A stretch of 64,000 bases of DNA from positions 12,417,277 to 12,481,276 of the forward strand of contig OY978526.1 in assembly GCA_963854835.1 (NCBI GenBank), read 5' to 3'. This stretch comes from Megamerina dolium. Its lineage: Eukaryota > Arthropoda > Insecta > Diptera > Megamerinidae. Positions 34,518 through 48,760 of this stretch are shown one piece after another; position 1 is the first letter of the stretch; each line of letters begins with the position of its first letter. Made by a program: the position numbers and the translations under genes. The notes under the pieces were generated by a model, which worked only from the letters and a program-made list of their open reading frames with translations, ran no database searches and had not been told where the DNA came from.

Positions 34518-35976
34518 CAATAATTACCATGATATGGACGAAGAATGTGACGCTACTGATGAGAATAATAGTGGAGGAAGCAAAAATATTTCTATTGAGG
34601 ATACGGCAACGATAGTTAAACCACTTTGTAAATTATATTTAGTTTTTTATTTTGAACAATTTTTTTTAATCTTGTTTCAGCACTTTTTGAAAAGTTAATA
34701 AAAGATATGTCTTAAAAAAATACAACAAAATTAGTGTATCAACATTTTTAGCCCAAATCGTTTAATTGATGATATCTTTCAGGCTATTCTGCCCCAGTGT
34801 TTCTAAAGAAAATATTTTATACAATCAAAGCGTTGATATTTCAACAATATTGAGTCTGAGATGAGCATTTTTATCATCATCAATTTCATCAGACCATTTC
34901 ATCATCATTTCAAGTGCATAGTAAACGCCTTTGATTATTGTGAATTGACATTTTGCCCGATTCACTGGATCGTGAACTTCACTACTACTTTTGTTCTTAA
35001 AAAACTGCTATTAAGTTGTCTGAAAGGCGAAATGAACCGGAAATTTTATGTAAGTTTGTACACAAGGCGAATCCATTAAACGCCTACATATGCATAGTGT
35101 AATGAATGCACTTAATTATTTGTAAATATTGCATTAAATTATATTGTACATGCACATTAACATATGTACTGTACTATGTATATTTGCTTAATTAACCAAT
35201 TGTCTCACAACCCTTCCATTTCATGCTGACTAAAGGCTTATTTAATTTGTTTTTTTTTTTTACCATAAAATAAATAAATATTACAATTTATACTACTCGA
35301 ATATATATCTATGTTATGTACGTGCTTTTGTCTTTGCCACCACTTAAAATGCATATAATGTCCTGATAATAATTTCTCAGTGATTCGAATCGAAAATTAA
35401 CCAAGTGTTACTTGCTAGCTACTGTTGTAACTACCGTTACAGTTACATTTTATATATTTATTTTACTTTGCTTTTTGTTTTCAGTCTGTTTTTCTTTTTA
35501 CGGCTATTGACCTTTTATTAAAATGTCGTTTTCGTTTTTTTGTGTGGATCACCATTTTGCATACAAAAGTGGTACTCCCCTATGTATGGGTAAAATTGTA
35601 TAATGAATATGCATTGAATAAAAATTAAATTCCAAACACGCTTTTGTAATACAATAATGTCCTTTGTAATGATTTTCAAGATATTTTAGCATCACTTTTA
35701 CCTACAACACACACACTCACACGAATATATATATAAATATATATAAATAAGTACCAAATATAGAAGATGTTTCAAAAATACTTATATATTTTAATACAAT
35801 TAAAGAGCTACCATCACCACAGCAAAAAAAAAGGCTGCAATTACAACAACAATTAGTGACAAAAAGAGAAAAAAACCAAAATAACAACAATAACAAATAA
35901 AGAAGAGCTCAAAATGAAAACTAATTACGAGGTTAAAGTGTAATTAATCCCATGCGTACAATACATATATGCATGG

Positions 35977-36007
<31 letters not shown>

Positions 36008-36639
36008 GGTATATTTATATATTAGAGCAAGTAATGACATGCAAGAAGCAGTCAGGCAAGAATGACAAATAAGAAGAAAAACGAGAAGTAGTTGGTGATA
36101 TATATATATATTTTTTTTCTTATATGTAAACAATATATACTGTTCATCCATGACCGCTACTAATGTTGTCCATTACAAATTCAGTGTATAACACTCGCCT
36201 ACGTGCCTTAGAGTGAAACTCCATCATAAAGAAAGAACAAACAAACATACATAACACCACTGTGTTATATCAAGGGAAATAGTTAAATTGATTAAACTTT
36301 TTAAAGAAACCAAATTATATAAATTTACTCTATGCAAAATTTGACCGAGGAAAGGGTGGGTTCATTATATAAATATCGTAGATTGTTGGAGATGTTTTTC
36401 TTTTTGGGTAATGCTACTCTACACGAGTAACCGCTTATGTTTGTACTTACTTTACATTTTCTCTACTTCGCCCAGAGAATACGAGTGATAATTATAATAA
36501 AAATGTGCTATGGTGCCTAAAATTGACAAACGTTGATCATTTACTAATTGATGGTAGCCCAAGAAAAGAAATAAGATAAATAATAGTGTGATATTTAACA
36601 GAACAGAAACCAGATCTTCGTCTCTTGCTATGTCCATTA
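34518..36639. other. Gene-free AT-rich sequence
   Basis: No gene was recognised. ATC-rich stretches (34870-34920) and a GT microsatellite (35977-36002) are the only structured parts I see. Confidence 0.45.
35977..36002. repeat. GT dinucleotide microsatellite
   Basis: Thirteen or so GT units preceded by ATGGGTGT. Confidence 0.9.
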
Positions 36640-37625
36640 GGCCGTGCTACCTTACATGCATATTAAAAAAAGTGCACGCACACCTTAGAATCCGAAGTAT
36701 TTTTGCAAGCTGATTTCGAAAAAAAACTTACTTTTTTGTGGCCGCACGTAGGGGTCACCCGTTTAAATTTTACGTTATATCATCGGTATTTACAGTCGGA
36801 TGTTATAGTGTGATATATCGATGATTTTGTCTCGAGGAGACCAATTTCTGCCCCAAAGATCATTAACCTCAAGTGTCCCGTTGTGGTATTTACCCACCAT
36901 ACATCAGTTTCTACTGCCCTAATGTACCACTTAAATGGCAAAAAATTAAAACTCATAAAAAATTATTAAACTTTTGCTAAGGAAGTATTTTGATTATTCC
37001 AGTAGAACTCTTTAAAAAACATGTTTTAATTTTTTTTGTAATGCTTCGCAATTGATCTTGTGTGTAAAACTATAAGCACTAAAAGGGGGTACTTGAGGTT
37101 AATAACCGTTGAAACAAAAAATTGGTCTCCTTGAGACAAAAATATCTCTATAAGATACTTTAAAATCGGTCTATAAATGCCAAAGATATGACGAAAAATT
37201 TAAAAAGGCGACCCCTACGTTCGGCAAAAATATTAAAATATGTTTTTTTGAAGAGTTCTACTGGAATAATCAAAATTCGTTCTTAGCAAAAGTTTAAGAA
37301 TTTTTTACGAGCTTGAATTTTTTGCCATTAGAGCGGTACATTAGGGTGGTACAAACTGATGTATGGTGGGTAAATACTACAACGGGACACTTGATGTTAA
37401 TGATCTTTGGAGCAGAAATTGGTCTTCTCGAGACAAAAACATCGATATATCACACTATTAGATTCGACTGTAAATGCCGATGATATAACGAAAAATTTAA
37501 ATGGGCGACACCTACGTTCGGCTAAAAAAAAATTTTTTTTTTTTCGAAATCAGCTTGCAAAAATACTTCGGATTCAATGGTGTACGGCGCACTTTTTTTT
37601 AATTTGCTTGTAAGGTGGTATGGCC
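36640..37625. mobile_element. 986-bp fold-back element with long inverted arms
   Basis: The left arm 36640-37026 is the imperfect reverse complement of the right arm 37236-37625 (about 390 bp each). The ends are GGCC flanked by TA on both sides (36638-36639, 37626-37627), suggesting a TA target duplication. The 209-bp centre contains a further copy (about 37086-37224) of a block also found at 37386-37524 and, inverted, in the left arm. There is no coding capacity. The TA duplication hints at a Tc1/mariner-type source of transposase; this is inference. Confidence 0.82.
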
Positions 37626-38751
37626 TAATGTCCATCTCAGAAAGTTTCGAACAAAGTACGTTTTTAACATATTTTTCGATCAACTCCATCAATGTTGTAT
37701 CGTATCATCACATCAACGTAATTCAGTTCGCTGAGATGTGTCATCATGATGGTGGAGTGGACACATACACACACACTTCCACCATCTGGATATCTATATT
37801 AATATAATAAGGGGTTAAAAAACGAACACAATTTTTTTTTCTCATGCGCTAGTCGATAAACGTAAATGTTCAATGTAGCAAATATAATGTAATATCTGTG
37901 TAGATATTTATGGCAGTTACATGCAATTTGAAACAACAACAACAACAACAACAGCAGCAAACAATTATTACAAATTATTGTTCGTACTCATAGTTGCACA
38001 TGCCACAAATGACCAATGAAAAGTCAACATAAAGTCACAAGTGGTAAGGTCAATTACTTTTAACTAATATTACCGTTGTTGACAATATGATGGCATAAAA
38101 AAAAAAAAAAACAAAAAGTATACTCGTAAAAATGATAACAAAATGAATGGGAATAGAATGAAACGATGGAAAAATATTGTAATTAAATTGAAATAAATAG
38201 AATTCGCATATACACTGAAGAAAGTAAACAGAGATGTTAGGGAATGCAATCATTTCATGAGTAGAATCAGCTATTTTATTTTCTTATATATTTTAAGGTT
38301 TTCAAATTTCAGTGGTAAATATTAGTAATTTGAAATGTCATTACAATTTATTGCAATGTCATATTCAATGCATCGGAGCGGAGGATGAAGCGATTGTACC
38401 AATGAAAGCAGAGAGTAACTCAAGATTTCAATTTCTATTCGAAATATCAAAATTCATTAACTGCAATAATAATTTATTGTTCATTGTGATTTCAATGATG
38501 GAAATTAAATTTAATGCATTTTTTGTTTATAAATCTGATAAGTCATAATTGACTGTAGTATTTTGTAGTCGTTCATGTTGGCGCGTATATGCAGTATCCT
38601 TACATATAACATACTAGTATAAACAGGCGTAAGCGTACACAAAAAAAAAACAACACTATTTTTTCGCTCATTCACTTTTCCTCTGTGATGGATGGAATAC
38701 AATATTGTGTGTACATATATACACATACATCACGTATTGTATACAAGGGCG
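37626..38751. other. Gene-free AT-rich sequence
   Basis: A CAA/CAG-rich run at 37935-37965 and CA repeats near 37765 are the only recognisable features. Confidence 0.45.
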
Positions 38752-38753
38752 GT

Positions 38754-39753
38754 CCCAGAACTACCCGACCTGACATATAGATGGCGGCAGTAGTTTGAAA
38801 AGTGGACTTTATAAAACATATATTTTAAGTTTCAAGGCGCCACGTTGTTTAGTATTTTTTTTTTGAGCCATCGAAAGTTAACGACCTCAGTGAATTTGTA
38901 AACATGGAAAAAATTGGTCACTATTATGTAATTCAATACTTTCATTTGAAAGGGCTCAGTCCAACGAATATTAAAGCCGAACTAGATTCTACTCTGGGGA
39001 AGTCTGCTCATTAGTTACGACCATAAAATATTGGGTGACAGAGTTTAAACGAGGTTGTATGAGCTGCCAAGACGAACACCGTAGTGGTCAACCAATTGAG
39101 GTGGCCACGCCAGGTATTGGATGATTGTCGGCTGCAGATGCGTGAGCTAGGTAGAATTACAGGCATTTGAAAAAGTGCTATACATCGTATATTGACGAAG
39201 ACAGTTCCATCTGCAGGCAAGGTTATGGCGTCTGTTTTTTGGGATGCGCGTTGGATAATTTTTATTGATCATCTTTAGGAAAAGGAAAAACAATCAACAG
39301 CGGGTATTACGCTAATTTGTTGCAGCGGTTAAGTGATGAAATTAAAGAAAACGTGTCGCATTTGGCGAGAAAGAAAGTGTTGTTGCATCAAGACAATGCA
39401 CCAGTTCACACATCCGCTATTGCGATGGCCAAAATCAGTGAGTTAAAGTTCGAATTGCTTCAGCACGCACCTTATTCGCCAGATTTAGCTCCTTCGGATT
39501 ATTTTCTATTTCCAAATTTGAAAAAATCGCTTGGTGGTAGAAGATTTGCAAACAATGAAGAGATGGAGTCTGCGGTAGATGGCTCTTTTAATGAGCTACA
39601 CAGTTCATACTATAAACAGGGTATCGAGGCTATAGAATATCGCTGGGAAAAGTGTATAGAGCTAAAAGGAGATTATGTTGAGAAATAAAGAAAAATTTTC
39701 CCACATTTGTTGTGTTTTCTTTGTTTGGTCGGGAAGTTCTGGGACCGCACTCG
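38754..39753 (+). mobile_element. mariner element, 1.0 kb, TIRs and TA target site intact
   Basis: The ends CAAGGGCGGTCCCAGAAC and (reverse complement of right end) CGAGTGCGGTCCCAGAAC are flanked by TA (38752-38753, 39754-39755). The transposase starts at ATG 38904 (MEKIGHYYVIQYFHLKGL) but has an early stop near 39012 and frameshifts. It lost the segment around the first catalytic Asp near 39215-39240. The second and third acidic residues are visible in LHQDNAPVH and SPDLAPSDYFLFP, 34 residues apart as in mariner D,D34D. It is non-autonomous but potentially mobilisable, because the ends are preserved. Confidence 0.92.
39317..39688 (+). pseudogene. mariner transposase C-terminal half
   Basis: An open stretch of 123 codons carrying the second and third catalytic Asp (HQDNAPVH; PSDYF) and the mariner C-terminal signature YRWEKCIELKGDYVEK. 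It belongs to the element above. Confidence 0.9.
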
Positions 39754-39755
39754 TA

Positions 39756-41254
39756 GGTAGTCAATGAACGCAAGCTTCATATAAATATTGTAGTTGTATG
39801 TCACTGTCCATTTGTCAACATGGTCTATCCATTTACTGCATTTATGTACGTATGAGTATGCATGTATATGTACTCCATATGCACCTTTGGGAAATTAACT
39901 TAAAAAAAAAATGATGTAGGTTTATTCATTTTTTTTTCTGTTGCACTCCACAGTAATACTGACCTTGTGTGCATAGTGTGGTCCAAAGAAAAATATGCTG
40001 GTCTTTGTGAGGTGTATTAAAAGTGCTTTCTTGGCTTGGTGCCTAATGATTAGATGCAAAAACTTTGCCTAGAACAACACATATCTCATTTCAGAAACTA
40101 TATTTGATTCATGCAGTATTAAAAAATATTATTTGTTTTATATATTTCACTCTACAAACAATCAGCCATACAATTTACTCGATATTGTAAGTACATAAAT
40201 GTTTTCTGAGGTTATAAGTATTTGTATATTTGAATTTCTAGTTTATTTTAATTGAATTTATTCAATTTTCAAGTTATACACTTTTAAATAAATACACACT
40301 ACACTTAATGTATTGTATTGTGCAAACTATATGTACATATATAAAATTAAGAAAATTTCACATATTCAAAAATAAATTTTAGATATTTATCTATATTGAA
40401 TTTATCATTTACAAATTATACTTTTAATTAATATGTGTATACATAGTATTTAGTAGCATCTACATACATATCTATCTAGTAAAATATAATCAGTTTAAAC
40501 TACATATTTTAATTACATTTACTTGTTACTTGTTATACATGTATAGTATATGTATATTTAAGGGGGTATTTTTTGGTACAGTGATTTCGGAAATTGTTTG
40601 AAAATAGGGTATTCTATTAAAGACTATAGTATTACGCAATGGTGACTAAAGGCACAGGAGTGCATCGAATCTGACAACGCAAGTTGTACTTATACTTAGC
40701 AATGCAGCAATGTCAGATGTTACGAATTTGGTCTGACAATCAGATTTTTAGATACTCTCTTCGGAATCATATTTTGTCAATCATTAAAAAAATTCATGAT
40801 TTAAGGTTATATGCCCAATTTTTAAAGACTTTCCTTTTACGGTTAGCGAAACCGTTTCCCATTAGAATTTCCTTTCTATTTTTTTTTCTTAAGAATGCTG
40901 TCATTTTAAAAATTCTAATATTCTCATATCTATTCTAATATTCTCATATTATATTTTATATCGATATGCTGATTTCTATTTGATAAAATTAAATGGGTTC
41001 ATTATTTATTGGGGTTGTTTAACATATAATAAACTACATGAATTAATGTCGAAAAAAATTTGCAATAATATCGATTTTATTGCAATAATGTCGAAAATCT
41101 TGTTGCAATAATATCGAAAAAGTTTCCAAAATGCCTAAATAATTCATGGAACGAATTAGTTGAATTTTTATGTCGAAATTTAATTGAATTAAAAAAAAAA
41201 TTAATATAAGCATTTTTTGCAATAAAATCGACATAAAATGTATGAAATGAAATG
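39756..41254. other. Gene-free AT-rich sequence
   Basis: No gene. Near 41050-41230 the motif TTGCAATAATATCGA recurs three to four times as imperfect short tandem copies. Confidence 0.45.
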
Positions 41255-42820
41255 AAAAGTATGCCGATGATGTGGTGTTAATGGTGTCGGGATTGTGCCT
41301 CGCACGATCAGTGGGATCACGCAAAGGGCGTTAGACGAGCTCAGCTCTTGGGCTATCAGGTGTGGCCTAAGGCGGAATCCGGATAAAACAGTACTGTTGC
41401 TTATCACCAACAGAATCAAAATACCCAAATTTGACTTGCCTAAATTAAACCATCAAACCTTAACTCTTTCTTCCAATGCTAAATACTTGGGGATTATTTT
41501 GGACTCCAAGCTTAGCTGGAGGTTAAATACTGAAAACCGAGTAAAGAAGGCTTGCATTGCCCTCTATACCTGCAAAAGAGTAATTGGTAGGAAATGGGGT
41601 CTCCAACCAAAACTTACTTTATGGTTGTACAAAGCGGCTGTACCCCCAATCTTATCGTATGGCTCGGTTGTTTGGTGGAAAGCCTTGGATAAGGCCTACA
41701 CCACTAATAAACTTAGCAGTATACAAAGGTCAGCATGTGCAGCGGTAGTCGGAGCTATAAAGTCGTGTCCCGGGGATGCTCTTAACGTTCTGACACACAT
41801 GCTCCCTATTGATCTATACATCAAGAAAACGGCAACCATGACCGCAGTGAGGCTAAAGGAAGCAGGTCACTGGAAGGAGAGAACCTACGGACATGGATAC
41901 ATACTAACTAGAGAAATGCAATATACGTCTGACAGGAATGGCTATATCATCCCGAAGATGAATTTCAATAGAAATTTCACGGTAGTTTTTCCTTCGAGGA
42001 AGGATTGGACTAAGGGATGTCTGTTAAACAGTTTCGACACCACAATCTACACGGACGGCTCCAAAATGGATTGTGGCGTAGGGGCATGAATATATTCCGA
42101 GAGATTAAAAGTAGACAAGTCTGTGCGCCTCCCTAACCTATCTAGCGTATTCCAGGCGGAAGTGTTTGCAATCGGGGAAGCTTGTAGGATACTAATCGCA
42201 GACTTCAGATTCTAGCTTCAATTCAATTTAGGCCTTGAACTCAGCAGTCTTATCCTCCTTCCTAGTGGAACAAAGTAGAAGGAATCTCAATACACTCAGC
42301 GAACGGCACAACGTTTCATTGATCTGGGTTCCGGGACACCGAAACATAGAAGGAAACGAAAAAGCCGACGAACTCGCAAGAAGTGGATCTGCAATGCAAG
42401 AGGCTCTTACCGGGGTTCATACCGCTGAGTATAGCTAAAAGAACCATAAACACAAAATATCTACAAATAGCGGATTGTAGGTGGAAAAGTCTTACGAAGT
42501 GTAAGACTAGTAGGTCACTTTGGCCTACATACAATCCTAAACAAACAACACTACTGATAAACAGGAATCGAAAAGATATCTCTAGACTGACGGCAGTCAT
42601 TACTGGCTTCTGGCTCATCGGAGAACAGGTGGCCAAAATGGGGATGTCCCACAACGGCTTCTGCCACAGCTGTAACCAATTGGAAGAAAAGGAAACGGTC
42701 TTCCACTTCCTGTGTAAATGCCCTGCCCTTTGGAAGCAGAGAATGAACACCCTAGGTAAACCACTCTTCAACAGTATTGAGGAGCTGGCGGAAATAGACA
42801 TCAACAAGACCGGAGGTTAG
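41255..42820 (+). pseudogene. LINE fragment: RT from YADD box, plus RNase H
   Basis: Starts at the catalytic YADD box (41262), so it is 5'-truncated. RT thumb (SSNAKYLGIILDSKLSW, VPPILSYGSVVWW) is followed by an RNase H domain (TIYTDGSKMDCGVGA; WVPGHRNIEGNEKADELA). A C-terminal CCHC-like motif ends it (CHSCNQLEEKETVFHFLCKC). Several stops and frameshifts lie at 41300, 42090-42230 and 42440. Possession of RNase H places it in an I/LOA/Outcast-type clade rather than jockey; the exact clade is unresolved. Confidence 0.82.
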
Positions 42821-42821
42821 G

Positions 42822-43493
42822 TATTCCTCTTCTGCGTCGTCCTCCAGCGGGTTCCGAATATAACACCCTCTTAGCTGGAGCGTGTTCTTCCATTCGCTCG
42901 ACATGACCTAGCCAACGCAGCCGTTGGATTTTGATGCGCTTTACTATGTCAATATCGGCATACAGCTCGTAAAGCTCATTGTTGTACCTTATTCGGTACT
43001 CGCCACCAACGCAAATAGGTCCAAAGATATTGCGTAGGATTTTTCTCTCGAAAACTCCAAGCATTCGCTCATCCGAGGTGGAAATTGTCCAGGCTTCAGC
43101 GCCATATGTTAGGACAGTCATGATGAGAGACTTGTAGAGTGTTCTTCGAGAGAGAGAGCTCGACTTCTCAATTGCTTACTTAGCTCAAAGTAGCACCTGT
43201 TTGCAAGAGTGATCCTTCGCAATATCTCCAGGCTGACGTCATTACTGCTGTTAATGCTAGTTCCAAGATAGACAAAGTCCCTTACTACTTCAAAAGCGTA
43301 GTTGTCAACAGTAACGTGCTGTCCAAAACGACAGGACTCTATGTTTGTTGACACTACATACTTCGTCTTGCACTCGTTCACCGTAAGACCCATCCGACGC
43401 GACTCTCTTTCTAACTCTGAGAATGCTGCACGGACTGCTCGCGTGTTCATGGCGATTATGTCGATATCGTCGGAAAACATTAATTCTATATAA
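42822..43493 (-). pseudogene. LINE fragment (other clade): RT from FSDD box to C-terminus
   Basis: On minus it begins at the catalytic box MFSDDIDIIA, then FVYLGTSINSSNDVSLEI, a frameshift near 43120, and the typical C-terminal YGAEAWTISTSDERML and RLRWLGHVERMEEHAPAKRV ending in GGRRRRG. No RNase H. The LGHVERM-type end is common in insect LINEs of the RTE/CR1-like group; I do not assign the clade. It is fused tail-to-tail to the previous fragment. Confidence 0.82.
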
Positions 43494-44478
<985 letters not shown>

Positions 44479-44759
44479 AATGGTTGTATGCATGTGTGAT
44501 AAAGTTGCATATTTAGTAGCATGCTTGCAGCAATTCGTGATGCAAGTTTAAGAATAACATTACCGACACACATTTGAGTTGATATACCTACATACATATG
44601 TGCTCATATAGATGTAATTATATTTTATATGAAAATAATACAAAGTAAATGCGATTATTTTAATCAGCTTGTGTATGTTAAAATGATATGTTAATTAAGG
44701 TCATAATTTAAATACGTATACACAAATACATGAAGATAGCTGCTGCTGTTTATCCTACC

Positions 44760-45060
44760 ATCGAAGCTTTGTTCACCCTTTCCTTTGACTGGGTGTCGAA
44801 CAAAAACACGTTCTTTGATAGAGTAATTTTTTCCATTTGGTGGATTCGACCGAGCCAACTCAGTTGCTAGATTTCAATGCATTTAATCATATCGCAGGTT
44901 TTTCGCAATGAAGGTTTCTTCACTAGACACTCCCTCTAAATTTTTGTGTCATTCGTAAAGGAAAATGAGGGACTTATAAACGCAGTCTTTGTTCTTTGAT
45001 AATAGAGTCGACTTCTTAAATGCATAATTCTTCCAAGCAGCACATGGGATCGATTTTTCA
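44760..45060 (-). pseudogene. Degenerate relative of the LGHVERM-type LINE
   Basis: On minus, remnants follow the same order as 42822-43200: a YKSLIF segment, then DMIKCIEI, QLSWLGRIHQMEK and TLSKNVFLF. These align with ADIDIVKRIKIQRLRWLGHV and ERMEEHAPAKRVLY of the better copy. All frames are broken. Confidence 0.65.
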
Positions 45061-45149
45061 GGAATAAAAAACTCACACATTTCTGCATATTGAAATTTTT
45101 TTTGTGTAGACTATTAAAGCTACTTTGAAGATGATGAAAATTGAATATT

Positions 45150-46150
45150 TAACTTGTCCTTTTAGTGATTCGAATTTGCCCAAAAGATTGCTCAAATTGA
45201 CTATTAAAGAATTTTTTGTTGTAGTTTTTGAAGTCTTTGATCTGAACTAACAAGTGAAGGAATTTCGTGACCGTTAAAAGTAAATATGTGAGGAATTTTC
45301 AAGTTCTACAGGGTTTTCTATTAATTCGGTTCGGAATTTTTCCAATTATTTCACTTCGTTCGAAATGCCACATAATAAGATTATGTGCGAAAAATTATTT
45401 CGCGCATATATTCTTGATGACATTTTGCAGTATGACCTCCAGAATGGCTCGAATCACCGATGTAATATTTCTTTTCAAGTCTGAAAGCGTCTTCGGATCA
45501 GTCACATAGAGTCTATGTGAATGATCATGCCACCTCAGAGAAAAAAGTCTAACGGTGTCAAATCGCATTCACATTATCTCGACGAGAAATTACACTGTTA
45601 GGGAATTTGAGACGCAAAAAGTCCAAATTGAGTCGTGTTGTGTAGCATCGTCTTGTTGAAACCACATATCATTCAGATCCTGAGCTTCAACTTGCTTCAC
45701 AAAATAGTCCTTCAACATAGTGTGGTACCGTTCAGCATTGACGTTTTAGGTATTACCGTCCTCATCTTCGAAAAACTATGGCTCAATGATGCCTCTGACC
45801 CATAAATCGCACGAAACATTGACTCGCGGTAGATGCAATGGCTTCTTAACAATGGCGTGTGGATTTTCTGAGCCCCAGATATGGCAGTTTTGCTTGTTAA
45901 CTTAGCCGCCGGGGTCAAAATGAGCCTCGTCCGAAAATATGAGATTTTTGGAAAAAATTAACAGTATCTTCAGTCAAGATGGTACTAAAGCTTAAAAATA
46001 TAATCTCTAATGGAGAGTTTCTTTCGTGTGAATTATTTTTATGTTTTTTAAGAATTTCTATCGTCCGCTGAATTGTCAGGTACTTGGCGACAGATGGATT
46101 GAAAAGAAAATATTTTGGAATTTGTTGAAACAATTTTCATGAGCTCCTCC
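45150..46150 (-). pseudogene. Degenerate Tc1/mariner transposase (family of 33.8 kb)
   Basis: On minus the catalytic region can be followed through stops: SFQSICRQV-like N-terminal remnants near 46090, a KVNKQNCHIWG-like segment near 45890, EPYFFEDEDG near 45770, and a C-terminal DLKRNITSVIRAI near 45480-45440. The VNKQNCxIW motif is shared with the 33833-34515 copy. Terminal repeats were not found. Confidence 0.7.
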
Positions 46151-48392
46151 CTATTCAAGTGCATCATTTGCAATGACCAAAAGAAATAATTTAAAAGTAG
46201 AACCGAACACACAAAACGCAAAAACAGAATAAAATAAATTTCTCCAATAAAATGTGACGATTGGCGAACAAAGGAAAAAAATGTGTCCCTTTTCTTCACC
46301 AACATTGTCTTTCTTGCTGTTATTATTTAGTTCTTATTTTAATTAATTATAGCTATAGCAATAACAACAACAACAACAACAACAACAACAATAAAAAAAC
46401 AATGAACATTACAGTAAGCGCCCTGCAACTATTCATGACAACAATGAATGAATGAATGAATATTGTAAAGTTTTTGTTGTTGTTTATGTACTACATAGAA
46501 ACATAAAGTGCGAAATTATGTTCAACTCCATACATACAACTATACACGATAAACGATATATAAATTGTTGTATATACTAGTTGGGAAGTAAATACATCGT
46601 ATATGATATATATATATGACACTTTATGGTGGTTGTTAATGAGGATGCTGTTATTGCTGTGTTATGTTAGTTGTTGCTTTTATTTGGCGTTCAAAACTTT
46701 TGTTTTCGGTGTCGCTCATAATTACTACACTCTACTATACATTTATATTAAATACATTCAAATGTACATAGGCACGCATATAATTCACTCTATGATCAGT
46801 TTGATTGTTCATAATTTTTTGCTTAAGATCATCTATTAAAAAGTAATAATTTTTTCGGTATGGTTCTTCAAATTGTTGTGTGGTTCAAATATTTGACATT
46901 GTGAGCTTTCATAAGCCAACATCAGTGCATTGGGAAGTAGTAACAAAATTTGGGAGTATTTTGTATAGAAAAGCAGGGTGATTGAAAATGAAGTGAAAGA
47001 ATCAATAGAGGATCAATAAAGGTATAAGCTATTTTCTCCTCGTATTCTGGGTACTGCAATTTGGTTGGAAATTAATTTCATACATTTTGCTCGACATTAT
47101 TACAAAATAATATCCAAACGTGAACAATAATTCAAGAAGCCATTTAGTTAATATTATTCATCGATATAATTCTGCTTTCACATCTTGTTGGCAAGAAATT
47201 GAGTTTTCTTTGGAGACTTGCACATTGAAATCCCGAATTAATGAGTCGAATAATGAATGTTGAATACTCTTCCTTCCTTTCTTTCTTTTATCCCTCTGCT
47301 GCTCTGCTGCAAAAGGCCTCAAGGCATAGGTACTCATGTTTTAGAGAATTTTACAATACATAAAATATTTCATAAACATTTCTATATTATATTCTGTTGT
47401 GTCGATGATGTAAAAAGTATATTGTAATGTGTTTTTGATGGTTGCATTTTATTTGTATATCATTTACGTAATTAGACACACACACACATACACAAAGAGG
47501 AAGCATATTTATTTTATATGCCATATTTGCTATTGAAATATGAATATATGTTATGGAAATGTATTTAGTAAATTCAAATTTCATTATATACCATATTTAG
47601 AATCATATATATAAATATTGTTTTTAATTTTGCTGACGAATACTGCTTTCTATTTTATATTAAAAGCATCATTAATTATGTAGCTATACCCTATATAATG
47701 CATACATGATCATTCGCCAATAATATACACAGACTAGAGCAGTATGTAAATATGTAATGATACTTCAATAAAATATTCCTATCCCAATTACTATTATTAT
47801 GGTGCTGCTGGCCCCAAAATAATCTATATTTGTACAACATGCATGTACATATTTATTTGTGATATAATTAAATTGAAATGAATTTAAAATAATTTTACAA
47901 CGATTTGTTTGTAAATTTAATTGATTGCGATTATTTTACAATTCAATTAATTCAATTTCATTTCATTTAGTTTATTGGGCACATGTATTTATTTGTGTAT
48001 TTCTATTTGTTTGTAATATTATGTTAAATGTTGTAAAATAAAATCCATTTGAAATTTCACAAGTTAATTGCTTTGTTTAATATGTAATATTATTTTTTGT
48101 AATGTTTTTTTGTTTTTGGCATATCTTTGAAGATATTTTTTTACTCTTGAAAATATTTAAAAATTTTATAAAGCAGACATATGAAGTTAATCGTTTTCCA
48201 AAATATTATTTTTTCATCAAAGCAATACTTCGGCCCGCATTATGAATTGCTTTATGATTGATATTATCTTGTCATAATTTTAGAACTATTTTATATTGCA
48301 GCGAATAGCTTATTCTACATAATATTTTCGTTGGTAAATTCAATTCAATTCAATTTCAGAGCATTATCGTCATATTTTGCTTTTCTATTACA
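46150..48392. other. Gene-free AT-rich sequence
   Basis: A CAA run at 46361-46391 and an AATG run at 46445-46461 are present. No gene or element was recognised. Confidence 0.45.
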
Positions 48393-48760
48393 GAAAACGT
48401 ACGAAGGCGTCGCAGGCTGTTGAAAAATTTGGTGAAATTTACGGAGATGATGCTGTAACTAAAAACACAACAGCAGCTAAGTGGTTTGACCATTTTCGTC
48501 GGGTGGAATTGGAACGGAATTGTTCATTATGAGCTTTTACAATCCGGTAAAATTATTGATTCCCATCCCTACTGTCAACCATTAACGAGATTGAAGCAAG
48601 AAATTCAATTAAAATGGCCAAAATTGATCAAGAGAAAAGGTGTTGTGTTCCATCATGACCACATACATCTTTGATGACCCGCCAGAAACTGATGGAGCTC
48701 GGTTGGGAAGTTTGGATACATCCACCATATAGCAGAAGTTCTACATAGATGGAATAATGG
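48393..48760 (+). pseudogene. mariner transposase relic with internal deletion
   Basis: An N-terminal part (KRTKASQAVEKFGEIYGDD, AAKWFDHFR) is joined near 48500 directly to the late catalytic region WNWNGIVHYELLQSGKIIDS, followed by KRKGVVFHHDH and LGWEVWIHPPYS after a frameshift. The first catalytic Asp and flanks are deleted. It belongs to a different mariner subfamily from the 38.8-kb copy, since HYELLQSGKIIDSHPYCQ differs. TIRs not located. Confidence 0.8.
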
